64,000 bases of DNA from Pseudoalteromonas sp. P1-25 (GCF_001401805.1 NZ_LKDW01000001.1:186001-250000); one strand, 5' to 3'; positions 43,206 through 52,869 are shown, numbered from the stretch's first letter. Notes: generated from the letters alone by a model not told the origin. A program made the numbers and translations.

Positions 43206-45122
43206 CTAGTTAATGTGTTTTAAAAATGTGTTTGCATCTTCTAAGCTTCGCGTGCGACGCATCGGCGGTAAGCTTTTTAAAAATACTTGGCCATATTGGC
43301 GTGTTACTAAACGATTGTCGCAAATAACCAGCACGCCTTTGTCTTTATTATCTCGTATCAAACGCCCTACACCCTGTTTAAGCGCAATAACTGCTTGCGG
43401 CAACTGTATATGCGCAAAGGGGTCTTTACCTTGCATTTGGCAATCTTGCATTTTGGCTTGCAGTAATGGGTCATCCGGTGCTGCAAAAGGTAACTTGTCA
43501 ATAATAACACAGCTTAGCGTGCTACCACGTACATCAACGCCTTCCCAAAAAGAGGCTGTGCCTAATAATACAGCATTACCATGGCGCGTAAATTTTTCGA
43601 GTATTATACGCTTAGACATTTGCCCTTGCATATAAACTGGGTAGTCCATTTGTGTGGTTAATCCCTCAGCCACCAAATGCATCATCCGATAACTTGTAAA
43701 CAGCACAAAACAGCGCCCTTTTGCCGATTTTATTAACTCTAGAGTTAATTTTATAATTGCATGAGGCATGTTCTCTGCGTGCGATTCTGGCAAATATCGG
43801 GGTAAGCATAAAAGCGCCTGATTAGGGTAATCAAAGGGGCTGTCAACCATCATACTCTTTGCAGGGGTAATACCTAAGCTGGCGTTAAAGTGATCGAGCT
43901 TATTATCAACCGATAGCGTGGCTGAGGTAAAAACAAACCCGGCGCCAGTGTCTTTCATCATTTGAGCAAATTTAGCAGAGACATTAAGCGGCGTAATATT
44001 AACCGTTAAATAACGCCTCGTGGTTTCGTACCAATAACTAAATCCGGTTTGAGCGGTATCAAAAACACGCTCCAACTGACCTTTAAACGCTAATGTACGT
44101 TCAAACGGGTGCTCTATTTTATCGCTTCGCTCTAGGCAGAGTTTTAATACTTGATAAACAAAGTCTAAATCGCTAATTACTCGGTGCAGCGCCGCACAAA
44201 TCAGTTTGTCGCTGAGTTTTTCACGCCAATCTCCTCGGCTACCATCTACACCAAACTGTAAACGTAAATCAGCCACACTGGTTTCAAGCTTATTTAGGCT
44301 TTTTCCTAGTTGCAGCATATCGGGAATTTCAGCCCGGTATATTGCACGCAAATCGTTAATTAAATCCACCAGCTTTTTAGTACTAATGCTTTCCCCAAAA
44401 TAGTCGCTAGCAATTTCACTAAGCTGGTGTGCCTCATCAAAAATATAGGCGTCGGCTGTGGGCATCAGCTCAGCAAAACCAGAGTCTTTTACCGCCATAT
44501 CAGCAAAAAACAAATGATGATTTATAACAACTACATCCGCTTCAGCTGCATTTAGGCGTGCTTTACGTATGTAACACGATTGAAAGTCAGGGCACTCTTT
44601 ACCTAAACAGTTATCAGCTGTCGAATTAACGTAGGGCAGTACTTTGGCATCTTCTTCAATACCAATACAATCAGCTAAATCACCCGAGTGTGTCTCACTT
44701 GCAAATTTAGCAACCATTGCAAGCTGATGCATAACATCAGGATCGTCAGTAGGTACATGGGCCACATGTTGGTTAAGCCTATAAGTACATAAGTAATTTG
44801 CGCGCCCTTTTAACAGGGCGGTTTTTTTAGATGCGTTAAGTGCTTTTACTAGTTGCGGTAAATCGCGGTGATATAACTGCTCTTGCAAGGCCTTAGAGCC
44901 TGTTGAGATAATCGTTTTGCCCTTAGATTTAAGTGCAGGCGCTAAATAAGCAAACGTTTTACCTGTACCCGTTCCCGCCTCAACCACTAACTGCGTGCAA
45001 CTTTTTAATGCATCGTTAACGGCAACGGCCATATCAATTTGAGGTTGGCGAGGCGTGTATCCCTCTAAAGATAACGCTAACGGCCCGGTTGCACTAAACA
45101 GCTGTTTGATAATACCAGTCAC
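43206..45122 (-). CDS. yoaA: DinG/XPD-family ATP-dependent helicase YoaA
   Basis: A 638-residue iron-sulfur superfamily 2 helicase. Walker A is EAGTGTGKT at 48-56, the Walker B box is FDEAHQL, and four cysteines (ANYLC, DNCLGKECPDFQSCY) fit the 4Fe-4S cluster of XPD-like enzymes. Motif VI reads QGVGRLIRD. In E. coli YoaA works with the clamp-loader subunit chi at stalled forks. The start is GTG at 45122 with a weak ribosome-binding site; no better start is near. Operon with tsaB. Confidence 0.94.
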   Translation of the reverse strand: MTGIIKQLFSATGPLALSLEGYTPRQPQIDMAVAVNDALKSCTQLVVEAGTGTGKTFAYLAPALKSKGKTIISTGSKALQEQLYHRDLPQLVKALNASKKTALLKGRANYLCTYRLNQHVAHVPTDDPDVMHQLAMVAKFASETHSGDLADCIGIEEDAKVLPYVNSTADNCLGKECPDFQSCYIRKARLNAAEADVVVINHHLFFADMAVKDSGFAELMPTADAYIFDEAHQLSEIASDYFGESISTKKLVDLINDLRAIYRAEIPDMLQLGKSLNKLETSVADLRLQFGVDGSRGDWREKLSDKLICAALHRVISDLDFVYQVLKLCLERSDKIEHPFERTLAFKGQLERVFDTAQTGFSYWYETTRRYLTVNITPLNVSAKFAQMMKDTGAGFVFTSATLSVDNKLDHFNASLGITPAKSMMVDSPFDYPNQALLCLPRYLPESHAENMPHAIIKLTLELIKSAKGRCFVLFTSYRMMHLVAEGLTTQMDYPVYMQGQMSKRIILEKFTRHGNAVLLGTASFWEGVDVRGSTLSCVIIDKLPFAAPDDPLLQAKMQDCQMQGKDPFAHIQLPQAVIALKQGVGRLIRDNKDKGVLVICDNRLVTRQYGQVFLKSLPPMRRTRSLEDANTFLKHIN

Positions 45123-45452
45123 TTTATAAAAAATAATAGCGCGATTTTACGTAAGCATGACTTTAAGGGCAAGCCTATTGGAGTTAAAGGGCACGCATAT
45201 TTAGGGTAAGGCTAAAATTGAATAAATTTAAAAATTAAAAATTAAAAATAAAGATTGTTCAGTCACCTTGTATTAATCTCTTTATTACAAGCAATAACAC
45301 CAGTAAATTTGCATTAACTAACTGTCTCTTAAACACATAAATTAAGTACTAAAAGCCCCATAAATACTGTGACACATCCACATCACAGGAGTAATATACG
45401 CCCCGTTAAACTCGCTGTTTTTTGTTCTTTAAAATAAATTTAAGGTTAGCCA
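45123..45452. other. 330-bp divergent spacer before the antiporter gene
   Basis: AT-rich, with a short tandem AAAATTA-type run near 45228-45250. No RNA gene, repeat family or known riboswitch is recognised. Promoters for yoaA and the antiporter must lie here. Confidence 0.4.
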
Positions 45453-46736
45453 ATGAATGCTTGGTATCTCATTTGTTTTCTCTCTGCTATTGCTATTTTT
45501 ATTGCTTATGCAAACCAATATGTTCTTAAAATGCAAACCACCATTGCTATAACCACAGGCTCTGTAGCTATATCATTGCTATTAATTTTTTCTGTGAAAT
45601 TACTTGGCGATACTACCGCATTAGAAATGACGCAAATTGTCGCCAGTATTAATTTTAATGAATTGCTTTTAAAAGGCATGCTTGGATTTTTGTTATTTGC
45701 AGGTGCGTTAGAAATTAACCTGCTGGCACTGCGCAAGCAACGATGGGAAATAACCGCGTTAGTTTTATTCTCAACCGTGGTGTCTACTTTTTTAATTGGC
45801 TATTTAAGTTTTTATATTTTTGCCGCGCTGGGCTGGCCCGTCCCTTTTATATATTGTTTACTTTTTGGTGCGTTAATAAGCCCAACCGATCCTATTGCGG
45901 TACTGGCAATTATCAAACAATTACGCGCCCCTGAAGGTATTTCGGTCCAAGTAGAAGGTGAGTCTTTATTTAACGATGGTATTGGCTTGGTCATTTTTAC
46001 TACTTTATTTTCTGTAGCATTTTTTGGCACAGATGCTAACCCAGCTGACATTGCAAAGCTATTTTTTGTTGATGCTATAGGCGGAATCGTATTTGGTTTA
46101 GCAATGGCTTTAGTGGGACACTTTTTAATAATTAACTGTAAAGACGTAAACATACGTTTATTAATTACCTTAACTATTCCAACCGCTGGCTTTGCTGCTG
46201 CCAATCTATGGGAAATATCTGGTGCCTTAGCTATGGTGACAAGTGGTATTATTTTAGGAAATATTACCCGAGCAAAAGCAACTGAGCGCACTGGCCCCGA
46301 AAATACGCGCTATATAAAAGACTTTTGGCACGCTACAGATAGCTTTTTGAATGCGCTATTGTTTTTAATTATTGGTATGTTGATTGTCACAATGCCAGTA
46401 ACAATGGGTGAAATTGGCCTTGGACTAGTTATGGTGCCCGCTATTTTATTAGCGCGCTTTATTAGTGTAGGCGCGCCGTTTGTGATATTTAAGCGCTTTA
46501 GAAATTACGATAAGCACAGTGTTAAAATTTTGACCTGGGGTGGTTTACGCGGGGGGTTAGCATTGGCTATGGCAGCTGCTATCCCACGTGATGAAGTGTT
46601 TATATCTGGCAGCGATCTGCACGATTTAATCGTTATTGTAACGTATGTTGTGGTTATATTTTCCATTATTGTGCAGGGTTTAACTATCTCGCCACTTATT
46701 CAAAGCAGTATAAAATCTACCAAACACACTCACTAA
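45453..46736 (+). CDS. Na+/H+ antiporter, NhaP-type (CPA1 family)
   Basis: A 427-residue inner-membrane cation:proton antiporter with about twelve transmembrane helices. The CPA1 ion site lies in GALISPTDPIAVLAIIK and VEGESLFNDGIGLVIF (Asp pair region). The C-terminal WGGLRGGLALAMA motif is characteristic of NhaP/NHE relatives. It extrudes Na+ or K+ in exchange for protons, consistent with a marine host. AAGG precedes the ATG. Monocistronic, followed by a hairpin. Confidence 0.93.
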   Translation: MNAWYLICFLSAIAIFIAYANQYVLKMQTTIAITTGSVAISLLLIFSVKLLGDTTALEMTQIVASINFNELLLKGMLGFLLFAGALEINLLALRKQRWEITALVLFSTVVSTFLIGYLSFYIFAALGWPVPFIYCLLFGALISPTDPIAVLAIIKQLRAPEGISVQVEGESLFNDGIGLVIFTTLFSVAFFGTDANPADIAKLFFVDAIGGIVFGLAMALVGHFLIINCKDVNIRLLITLTIPTAGFAAANLWEISGALAMVTSGIILGNITRAKATERTGPENTRYIKDFWHATDSFLNALLFLIIGMLIVTMPVTMGEIGLGLVMVPAILLARFISVGAPFVIFKRFRNYDKHSVKILTWGGLRGGLALAMAAAIPRDEVFISGSDLHDLIVIVTYVVVIFSIIVQGLTISPLIQSSIKSTKHTH

Positions 46737-46748
46737 CTTTCTATATTT

Positions 46749-46774
46749 AACCCACAGTGTATTAACTGTGGGTT
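46749..46774 (+). terminator. Terminator of the antiporter gene
   Basis: AACCCACAG (46749-46757) pairs with CTGTGGGTT (46766-46774), 8-nt loop. The downstream U run is interrupted (AGTTATTTTTA). Confidence 0.75.
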
Positions 46775-46863
46775 AGTTATTTTTAGGGTACTATTTTTAA
46801 TACAGTTTTATATAAGCGTAATAAAAATAGTTTTGATTTTTTAAAATTTTTATAGGGCTAATT

Positions 46864-48801
46864 ATGTCCAGTAAGTTTAAAAGTATTTTTCCATTATTTT
46901 ATGGCGTTAAGCCTCATAAGTTTCTTCTCTTTCCTGTGTTATTACTTAGTTTTTTTTGCTTTTCAACACTCGCATCACCCCCTCTTGAACAAACGAAAAT
47001 TAAACAAATTGCTCAACTCGCCGAATATGTTGGGGTAGATTACGTTGCCGCTGTAGGCAATGGTGAAATACTCGATGCTGATGAATATGAAGAAATGAGC
47101 GAGTTTTCATATGTTATTCTTGAGCAAGCAAGCCAGCTTTCAAATCAAACAAATAAATTTGATACCGTCAAAGCAAATGCACAAGCGCTGCATACAGCAA
47201 TTTTTAATAAAGCGAGTGTAGTAGAGGTACGAAAGGCAAGTTCTGCGCTTCGCGAATCACTACTTACTTTTATGCCTCAGTTATCTTTACCCACAACACT
47301 TTTACCAATTGAACAAACAAAAGCACTCTTTGCTGCTAATTGTTCTATGTGCCATGGCTTAAGTGGACAAGGTAATGGCCCGCTTGCTAAAAACCTAACA
47401 CCAGAGCCAACCAATTTTACTGACAAAGAGCGCGCAACTAACCGGTCGCTAATGGGCTTATATGATGCTGTTACAAATGGTATTAACGATACACCCATGG
47501 TTGCTTTTACACAGTTAAATGAGCAGCAGCGTTGGTCACTCGCCTTTTATGTAGGGAGCTTGGCATTTAAAGATATACAAAAGCCCGAAGGGCCTTTCGA
47601 AAATGTTACCGCTTCGCAAATTGTAAACCTAAACCCAGCGCAGCTTTCTGCTGGTCAAAGTGATTTACAGGCGCATTATGTAAAATGGTTACGCGCTAAT
47701 CCAGCGCAATTATTTACCACTAAAAAGAACCCGATAACTATAACCCGTACACAATTACTCGCAGCACAGACAGCGCATGCTAAAGGCAATTACTCTCAGG
47801 CGAGTGATTTAGCAATTAGCGCCTACCTAGATGGCTTTGAGCTTGTTGAAAATAACTTAAATGCTTACGACGAAACTTTGCGTAAAAACATCGAAATACA
47901 ACTGATGAACCTGCGCCAAACCTTCAAAAATGAGAAAGATGCTGCCATCGTTGACGAAAAAGTAAGTGCAGCGCTAACTCAACTTGCTAAAGCAGATAGC
48001 TTGTTAAACGAAACCAAGTTAACTGATGGTGCACTCCTCTCAGCAAGTTTAGTTATATTGCTACGCGAAGGCTTAGAAGCATTATTAGTTGTTATTGCGC
48101 TCATGACTGTGCTTATAAAAACGCACCGCCAAGATGCGCTTAAATACGTTCATATTGGCTGGGTTATGGCACTCATTGCAGGCGGCTTAACATGGGCAGC
48201 AGCGCAAACATTAATACAAATAAGCGGTGCAAGCCGCGAAGTTATGGAAGGTGCAGGCGCCCTATTTGCAGCTATTATTTTGCTATACGTTGGCGTATGG
48301 ATGCACAGTAAAACCAGTGCACAACAATGGCAAAAATACATAAAAGACAATATTGATGAGCGTCTTGAGTCGGGTACATTATGGGGATTAGCGGGGCTTT
48401 CTTTTATTGCTGTATACCGTGAAGTTTTCGAAACGGTATTATTTTATCAGTCGTTATTAACGCAAAGCTCTCAAACGCAGTATTCATCCGTGGCTGCTGG
48501 ATTTGGACTGGGTGTCGCTTTATTAGCACTTATTGCATGGGTGTTAGTCAAATATTCGATTAAGTTACCTATTGCAAAGTTTTTTGCCTATACAACGTAC
48601 TTATTATTTGCACTTGCCTTTGTATTAATGGGTAAAGCTGTCATTGCATTACAAGAGGCTGATATAGTTGCTATAAGCTCAATGCCGATAAACTTTGATA
48701 TTGCACTACTTGGTTTAAAATCTACGTGGCAAGGCTTTATAGCGCAAATTGCTGTTGTAGCCATATTTAGTTTTTATATTTTTAAAGCAAAAAAGCACTA
48801 A
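46864..48801 (+). CDS. Cytochrome c-FTR1 iron permease fusion
   Basis: A 645-residue membrane protein. The N-terminus (about 1-38) is a signal peptide. A periplasmic helical region follows, then a cytochrome c domain with the haem motif CSMCH at 160-164 and a likely Met ligand in TPMVAF. The C-terminal part (about 390-645) is the FTR1 permease with seven helices and the iron motifs REGLE at 401-405 and REVFE at 519-523, the latter a variant of the usual REGxE. Fusion of a haem domain to FTR1 suggests that ferrous iron is oxidised and transferred in one step, replacing the multicopper oxidase of yeast. This is family-based inference. No partner genes such as efeO or efeB are adjacent. Confidence 0.92.
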   Translation: MSSKFKSIFPLFYGVKPHKFLLFPVLLLSFFCFSTLASPPLEQTKIKQIAQLAEYVGVDYVAAVGNGEILDADEYEEMSEFSYVILEQASQLSNQTNKFDTVKANAQALHTAIFNKASVVEVRKASSALRESLLTFMPQLSLPTTLLPIEQTKALFAANCSMCHGLSGQGNGPLAKNLTPEPTNFTDKERATNRSLMGLYDAVTNGINDTPMVAFTQLNEQQRWSLAFYVGSLAFKDIQKPEGPFENVTASQIVNLNPAQLSAGQSDLQAHYVKWLRANPAQLFTTKKNPITITRTQLLAAQTAHAKGNYSQASDLAISAYLDGFELVENNLNAYDETLRKNIEIQLMNLRQTFKNEKDAAIVDEKVSAALTQLAKADSLLNETKLTDGALLSASLVILLREGLEALLVVIALMTVLIKTHRQDALKYVHIGWVMALIAGGLTWAAAQTLIQISGASREVMEGAGALFAAIILLYVGVWMHSKTSAQQWQKYIKDNIDERLESGTLWGLAGLSFIAVYREVFETVLFYQSLLTQSSQTQYSSVAAGFGLGVALLALIAWVLVKYSIKLPIAKFFAYTTYLLFALAFVLMGKAVIALQEADIVAISSMPINFDIALLGLKSTWQGFIAQIAVVAIFSFYIFKAKKH

Positions 48802-48833
48802 CAAGTAGATAAGGCGTAAAGAACAACACGCCC

Positions 48834-48871
48834 ATAATAGTAAAAAGTCATTCGTGGCTTTTTACTATTAT
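48834..48871. terminator. Terminator with TTCG loop after the iron permease
   Basis: A 17-bp stem with one mismatch (48834-48850 with 48855-48871) capped by TTCG. It lies 33 bp after the permease stop and 10 bp from the convergent hypothetical gene, so it can serve both. Confidence 0.8.
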
Positions 48872-48880
48872 TCATTCAGA

Positions 48881-49129
48881 TCATGCCCACGTATCTAAAT
48901 GTTTATTCCCTTCATCATCTACGGTAATCGCTTTTTCATTATCGGTGTTTGCGCTTTTGTTGCCCTGAGCCTGCGCTAACCTTTTTTTGTTGAGCGTTTG
49001 CTTTTTTTCGTTCTCAAGCTTAATTTTTTGCGCTTGCGGCATATTTTGCACACCAGCAATATGAAATGCCCTTTTTGGCTCAAGCTCTAACCGTGAAATT
49101 TTCCCTAAAAAAGGGATCATTATATCCAT
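48881..49129 (-). CDS. Small conserved hypothetical protein
   Basis: An 82-residue charged protein with no recognised family. N-terminal MDIMIPFLGKISRLELEPKR is hydrophobic then basic. The middle is Lys/Gln/Asn-rich and helical (KIKLENEKKQTLNKKRLAQAQ), and the C-terminus is acidic ending HLDTWA. The start codon has an ideal Shine-Dalgarno (AAGGAGG six to seven bases upstream), which strongly supports expression. It lies alone between the iron permease and the his leader, convergent with the permease. Confidence 0.65.
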   Translation of the reverse strand: MDIMIPFLGKISRLELEPKRAFHIAGVQNMPQAQKIKLENEKKQTLNKKRLAQAQGNKSANTDNEKAITVDDEGNKHLDTWA

Positions 49130-49385
49130 ACTCCCCTCCTTAACCTGTTTATTAGTAATTAGATAAGTTGTCTCATAATGGTTAATTTGCCTACAATTTA
49201 AGCATTAAAACAGCTATAAATACTGTTTAGCTTTCAATATTATCGGCAGTTATAAGATATGCTTTAATTTGGCAAAAAAAAGCTTGCCTTAGTTAGGCGG
49301 TTTATGTTTTTATGAATGCGAAATTTATTGAAACAGATTAAAGCTTAACGCTCACTAAATAGCGCTAAGCAAAATAGGATAAAAA
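49130..49385. other. Promoter region of small hypothetical gene and his operon
   Basis: Non-coding. Holds a weak hairpin AAACAG/CTGTTT (49208-49228) and a palindrome at 49343-49370 just before the his leader peptide. Promoter hexamers are not assigned. Confidence 0.4.
49343..49370 (+). promoter_or_regulatory. Palindrome upstream of the his leader peptide
   Basis: GCTTAACGCT (49343-49352) and AGCGCTAAGC (49361-49370) pair at 9 of 10 positions around an 8-nt loop, ending 15 bp before the leader ATG. It may be an operator or the 5' end hairpin of the transcript. Confidence 0.35.
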
Positions 49386-49436
49386 ATGCGCTTAAACCTG
49401 ACAACAGTACATCATCACCACCATTCACCGGAATAA
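49386..49436 (+). CDS. hisL: his operon leader peptide
   Basis: A 16-residue leader peptide, MRLNLTTVHHHHHSPE, with five consecutive histidine codons. Ribosome stalling on these when charged tRNA-His is scarce controls the downstream attenuator. The stop codon at 49434 overlaps the first arm (49430-49438) of the alternative RNA structures, exactly as attenuation requires. Confidence 0.95.
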   Translation: MRLNLTTVHHHHHSPE

Positions 49437-49536
49437 CCTGTCAGGTCTTTCGCTGAGAGGTTATTCCTAAAAGGAACCTCTGGCGATTCAAAACACATTG
49501 ATTCATTTTCGCCCTGAGGTTCCCCTCGGGGTTTTT
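49430..49536 (+). promoter_or_regulatory. his attenuator with alternative RNA stems
   Basis: Four mutually exclusive arms are visible: A GGAATAACC (49430-49438), B GGTTATTCC (49459-49467), C GGAACCTC (49473-49480) and D GAGGTTCC (49516-49523). A pairs with B exactly, C pairs with D exactly, and B with its preceding GA can pair with C. When A:B forms, D is free to form the terminator hairpin (49512-49531). Stalling at the His codons frees B to pair with C and still blocks terminator control in the classical way. Confidence 0.85.
49512..49536 (+). terminator. his attenuator terminator
   Basis: CCCTGAGG (49512-49519) pairs with CCTCGGGG (49524-49531, one G-T pair), loop TTCC, followed by five T. 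It lies 28 bp before hisG. Confidence 0.9.
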
Positions 49537-49563
49537 AGTTTTTAAATTAAAGGAAAATGAATA

Positions 49564-50463
49564 ATGAATAACACAAATCGTCTACGTATCGCCATCCAAA
49601 AAGGCGGTCGCCTGTCTAAAGATTGTCAAGATTTACTAAAGCAACTAGGTGTTAAATTAAACCTACGTGAGCAACGCTTAATTGCACATTCAACTAATAT
49701 GCCAATTGACGTACTACGTGTGCGCGATGACGATATTCCGGGCTTAGTAATGGACGGTGTATGTGATTTAGGTATCGTTGGCGAAAACGTACTAGTTGAA
49801 GTACAAGCTGAACGTGAGCGCCAAGGTGTACCAAGCGAAGTTAGCAAACTAGCTAAACTAGATTTTGGTTACTGTCGCCTTGCACTTGCATGGCCGCAAG
49901 AGCTTGGCCCACGCGATAAAAGCTGGTTTGAAGGCAAGCGTATTGCAACAACTTACCCTGAAATTTTAACGCAGTGGTTAAAACGCGAAGGCATCAACGC
50001 AAGCACTGTCATGCTGACAGGTTCTGTAGAAGTGGCTCCACGTGCAGGTCTTTCAGATGCAATTTGTGATTTGGTTTCTACCGGCGCAACGCTTGAAGCT
50101 AACGGCCTAATTCAAGGTGATACAATTTTAGAATCAAACGCGTGTTTAATTCAAAATAAAGACCTTCAAGATGAAGAGAAACTAGCGCTAATCAATAAGC
50201 TTATGCCGCGCCTTCGTGGTGTTAAACAAGCAAAAGAAAGCAAATACATTATGCTACACGCACCAAAAGCTAAACTTGATGAAATATGTGAGCTTTTACC
50301 AGGCACTGGCCAACCAACTCTGCTGGCACTTGCTGGTAATGAAGAGTATGTAGCGCTTCACATGGTAAGCAGCGAAACATTATTTTGGGAAACCATGGAG
50401 CAGCTTAAAGCCCTAGGCGCTAACTCTATTTTAGTAATGCCAATTGAAAAAATGATGGAGTAA
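49564..50463 (+). CDS. hisG: ATP phosphoribosyltransferase (long form)
   Basis: First step of histidine synthesis: joins ATP and PRPP; feedback-inhibited by histidine. The 299-residue length and the C-terminal regulatory domain (about 225-299, ending [12 protein letters not shown]) mark the long, hexameric form that needs no His[15 protein letters not shown] and the PRPP-binding segment near [14 protein letters not shown] are intact. AAGGAAAATGAATA precedes the ATG. First structural gene behind the attenuator. Confidence 0.98.
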   Translation: MNNTNRLRIAIQKGGRLSKDCQDLLKQLGVKLNLREQRLIAHSTNMPIDVLRVRDDDIPGLVMDGVCDLGIVGENVLVEVQAERERQGVPSEVSKLAKLDFGYCRLALAWPQELGPRDKSWFEGKRIATTYPEILTQWLKREGINASTVMLTGSVEVAPRAGLSDAICDLVSTGATLEANGLIQGDTILESNACLIQNKDLQDEEKLALINKLMPRLRGVKQAKESKYIMLHAPKAKLDEICELLPGTGQPTLLALAGNEEYVALHMVSSETLFWETMEQLKALGANSILVMPIEKMME

Positions 50464-50468
50464 GTACC

Positions 50469-51770
50469 ATGCTTCGTTGGAATGAGGAATCTTCACAAGT
50501 ACAAGCAGCGGCGCTAATGCGCCCTGCGGTTTCTGCCAGCGCAAAGGTTGAAGCAATATGCCAAACAATTATGAGCGATGTTAAAGAGCAAGGCGATAAA
50601 GCCTTACTTGATATGGCTAAAAAGTTTGATAATAGAGCTAACCCTCGTTTACGTGTACCCCTTGATGAAATAAATGCATCAGAGCAAGCACTAAGCGCAG
50701 AGCTTAAATACGCAATTGACAACGCTTATGCAAACGTTAAACGTTTCCACGAAGCGCAATTGCCTAAAGATATTAAGTTATCAACTCAACCAGGCGTTGA
50801 ATGTGAACTGAAATATCAGGCCATCGAAGCTGTGGGTATTTATGTACCAGGTGGCAGTGCTCCACTGCCATCATCGGTTATTATGCAGGGTGTACTAGCA
50901 CAATTAAGTGGTGCTAAAACCGTTGTACTTGCAACTCCAGTGCAATGTGATGAACGCATTAACCCTGCTATTTTATATGCAGCAAAACTGTGTGGCATTA
51001 CGACCTTAATTGAAAGTGGTGGCGCAGGCGCTATAGCCGCAATGGCCTACGGTACGGAATCAGTGCCTAAAGTGAACAAAATTTTTGGCCCGGGTAACAG
51101 CTTTGTAACGATGGCCAAACAACTTGTTGCGCAAACTATTCCTGGCATGGCAATCGATATGCCAGCAGGCCCATCAGAAGTATTAGTAATAGCAGATGAG
51201 CGTGCAAATCCAGAATTTATAGCGGCCGATCTACTCTCGCAAGCTGAGCATGGCGCAGACTCGCAAGTTATTTTATTGTGCAACAGCGAAAGTATCATCG
51301 AACAAACGCAGCAGGCGCTTACACGCCAACTTGCAAACTTAAGCCGAAAAGAGACTGCCGAGCAAGCACTGGCTAATTCATCACTAATTTTAGTGGACTC
51401 TGTTGAACAAGCATTTGAGGTATCAGCGCAATATGGTCCTGAGCACTTAATTTTGCAATTAGCAGATTCAACACCTTATTTAGATAAAGTAAAAAATGCA
51501 GGCTCAGTATTTGTAGGCGACTATACACCAGAATCAGCGGGTGATTATGCATCGGGTACTAACCACGTGTTACCGACCTACGGTTACAGCGCAACGTATT
51601 CAAGCTTAAACTTGCTTGATTTTTTCCGCACTTACACAGTACAAACTATAACTAAAAGTGGCTTAACACAGCTGTCAAAAGCTATTTTACCAATAGCAGA
51701 TGCAGAAGGCCTTGATGCACACGCAAATGCGGTTTCAATTCGTTTAGAGGCAATTAAAAATGAGCAATAA
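50469..51770 (+). CDS. hisD: Histidinol dehydrogenase
   Basis: Catalyses the last two oxidations, histidinol to histidine, with NAD and zinc. The 433-residue protein has [31 protein letters not shown] and the zinc/catalytic segment [15 protein letters not shown]. The C-terminal [20 protein letters not shown] is typical. Starts 5 bp after hisG with GGAG from the hisG end; its end overlaps hisC by 11 bp. Confidence 0.98.
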   Translation: MLRWNEESSQVQAAALMRPAVSASAKVEAICQTIMSDVKEQGDKALLDMAKKFDNRANPRLRVPLDEINASEQALSAELKYAIDNAYANVKRFHEAQLPKDIKLSTQPGVECELKYQAIEAVGIYVPGGSAPLPSSVIMQGVLAQLSGAKTVVLATPVQCDERINPAILYAAKLCGITTLIESGGAGAIAAMAYGTESVPKVNKIFGPGNSFVTMAKQLVAQTIPGMAIDMPAGPSEVLVIADERANPEFIAADLLSQAEHGADSQVILLCNSESIIEQTQQALTRQLANLSRKETAEQALANSSLILVDSVEQAFEVSAQYGPEHLILQLADSTPYLDKVKNAGSVFVGDYTPESAGDYASGTNHVLPTYGYSATYSSLNLLDFFRTYTVQTITKSGLTQLSKAILPIADAEGLDAHANAVSIRLEAIKNEQ

Positions 51771-52869
51771 GAGCGCACAAGCGACAAGCTTATTACCACA
51801 AAATATTGCAGCACTTGCTGCCTATAGCTCTGCTAAAAGTGAAAAGTTAACAGGAACAACGTGGTTAAATGCCAACGAAAGCCCGTACGCTAAAAACCTT
51901 GAACTGAGTATTGAAGATTTAAATCGCTACCCAGATCCACAACCGCAACTGGTGATTGACCGTTACGCTGCGTATACAGAGCTTGAAAGCGAAAACGTAT
52001 TAATGACGCGCGGCGCAGATGAAGGCATTGAGCTTTTAGTACGCACTTACTGTGAACCAGCAAAAGACAGCATTGCCCTATTTTTGCCAACCTACGGTAT
52101 GTACAAAGTAACGGCTGATACCCATAACGTTGCAATCAATGGCTTAACGCAAGCGCTATTACTTGATGGCAGTGTTGATGAAATAGCAAAGGCTGTTGGC
52201 AGCTCAAAACTGGTGTTTATTTGTAATCCAAATAACCCAACGGGTAGTTTAACACCGCTTAATAAAGTAAAAGCAATTGCAACAGCGCTTGCGGGTAAGG
52301 CCTTAGTTATAGTTGATGAAGCCTATATTGAGTTTTGCCCAGAGCAAAGCGCCACCGCACTTATAAATGAATTTAATAATGTAGTGGTACTGCGCACCTT
52401 ATCAAAAGCGTTTGCACTTGCAGGCCTTAGAACCGGTTTTACACTTGCACAAAAAAGTGTACTTGCGCCAATTCGCAAAGTAATTGCGCCGTATCCGGTA
52501 TCGGGTGTGGTGGCAAGTATTGCAGCGCAAGCAATTGCACCTGATGCAATTACATCAATGCGCCGCCAAGTGACTATTTTAAATAGCTTAAAAGCTAAGC
52601 TGGTAGATTGGCTAAACGCCTCCCCTGCAGCATTAAAAATTCTCACTGGTGAAGGTAACTTTGTTACCTTAAAATTAGCCAACAAAAACTCCTTTAAAGT
52701 CGCCCTTGAGCAAGGTTTAGTAATGCGCGCGTTTACCCTATACGGTGAAGACGATTGGCTACGAATTTCAATTGGTAGTGAACAAGAGCTCGAACAAGTA
52801 AAAATTTGGTTAGATGGCTTAAAAACGCCAACTGCCGCAGCACCATTAGCAGGAAACGAAGTATCATGA
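51760..52869 (+). CDS. hisC: Histidinol-phosphate aminotransferase
   Basis: PLP enzyme converting imidazole-acetol phosphate to histidinol phosphate. The 369-residue protein shows TWLNANESPY, RGADEGIELLVRTY, CNPNNPTGSL, VDEAYIEF and the PLP lysine in LRTLSKAFALAGLRTG. Overlaps hisD by 11 bp and hisB by 4 bp, giving coupled translation. Confidence 0.98.
   Translation: MSNKSAQATSLLPQNIAALAAYSSAKSEKLTGTTWLNANESPYAKNLELSIEDLNRYPDPQPQLVIDRYAAYTELESENVLMTRGADEGIELLVRTYCEPAKDSIALFLPTYGMYKVTADTHNVAINGLTQALLLDGSVDEIAKAVGSSKLVFICNPNNPTGSLTPLNKVKAIATALAGKALVIVDEAYIEFCPEQSATALINEFNNVVVLRTLSKAFALAGLRTGFTLAQKSVLAPIRKVIAPYPVSGVVASIAAQAIAPDAITSMRRQVTILNSLKAKLVDWLNASPAALKILTGEGNFVTLKLANKNSFKVALEQGLVMRAFTLYGEDDWLRISIGSEQELEQVKIWLDGLKTPTAAAPLAGNEVS

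Noticed and set aside
45123-45452. Sodium riboswitch upstream of the Na+/H+ antiporter
   Set aside because: No conserved motif or stable multi-stem structure could be recognised by eye.
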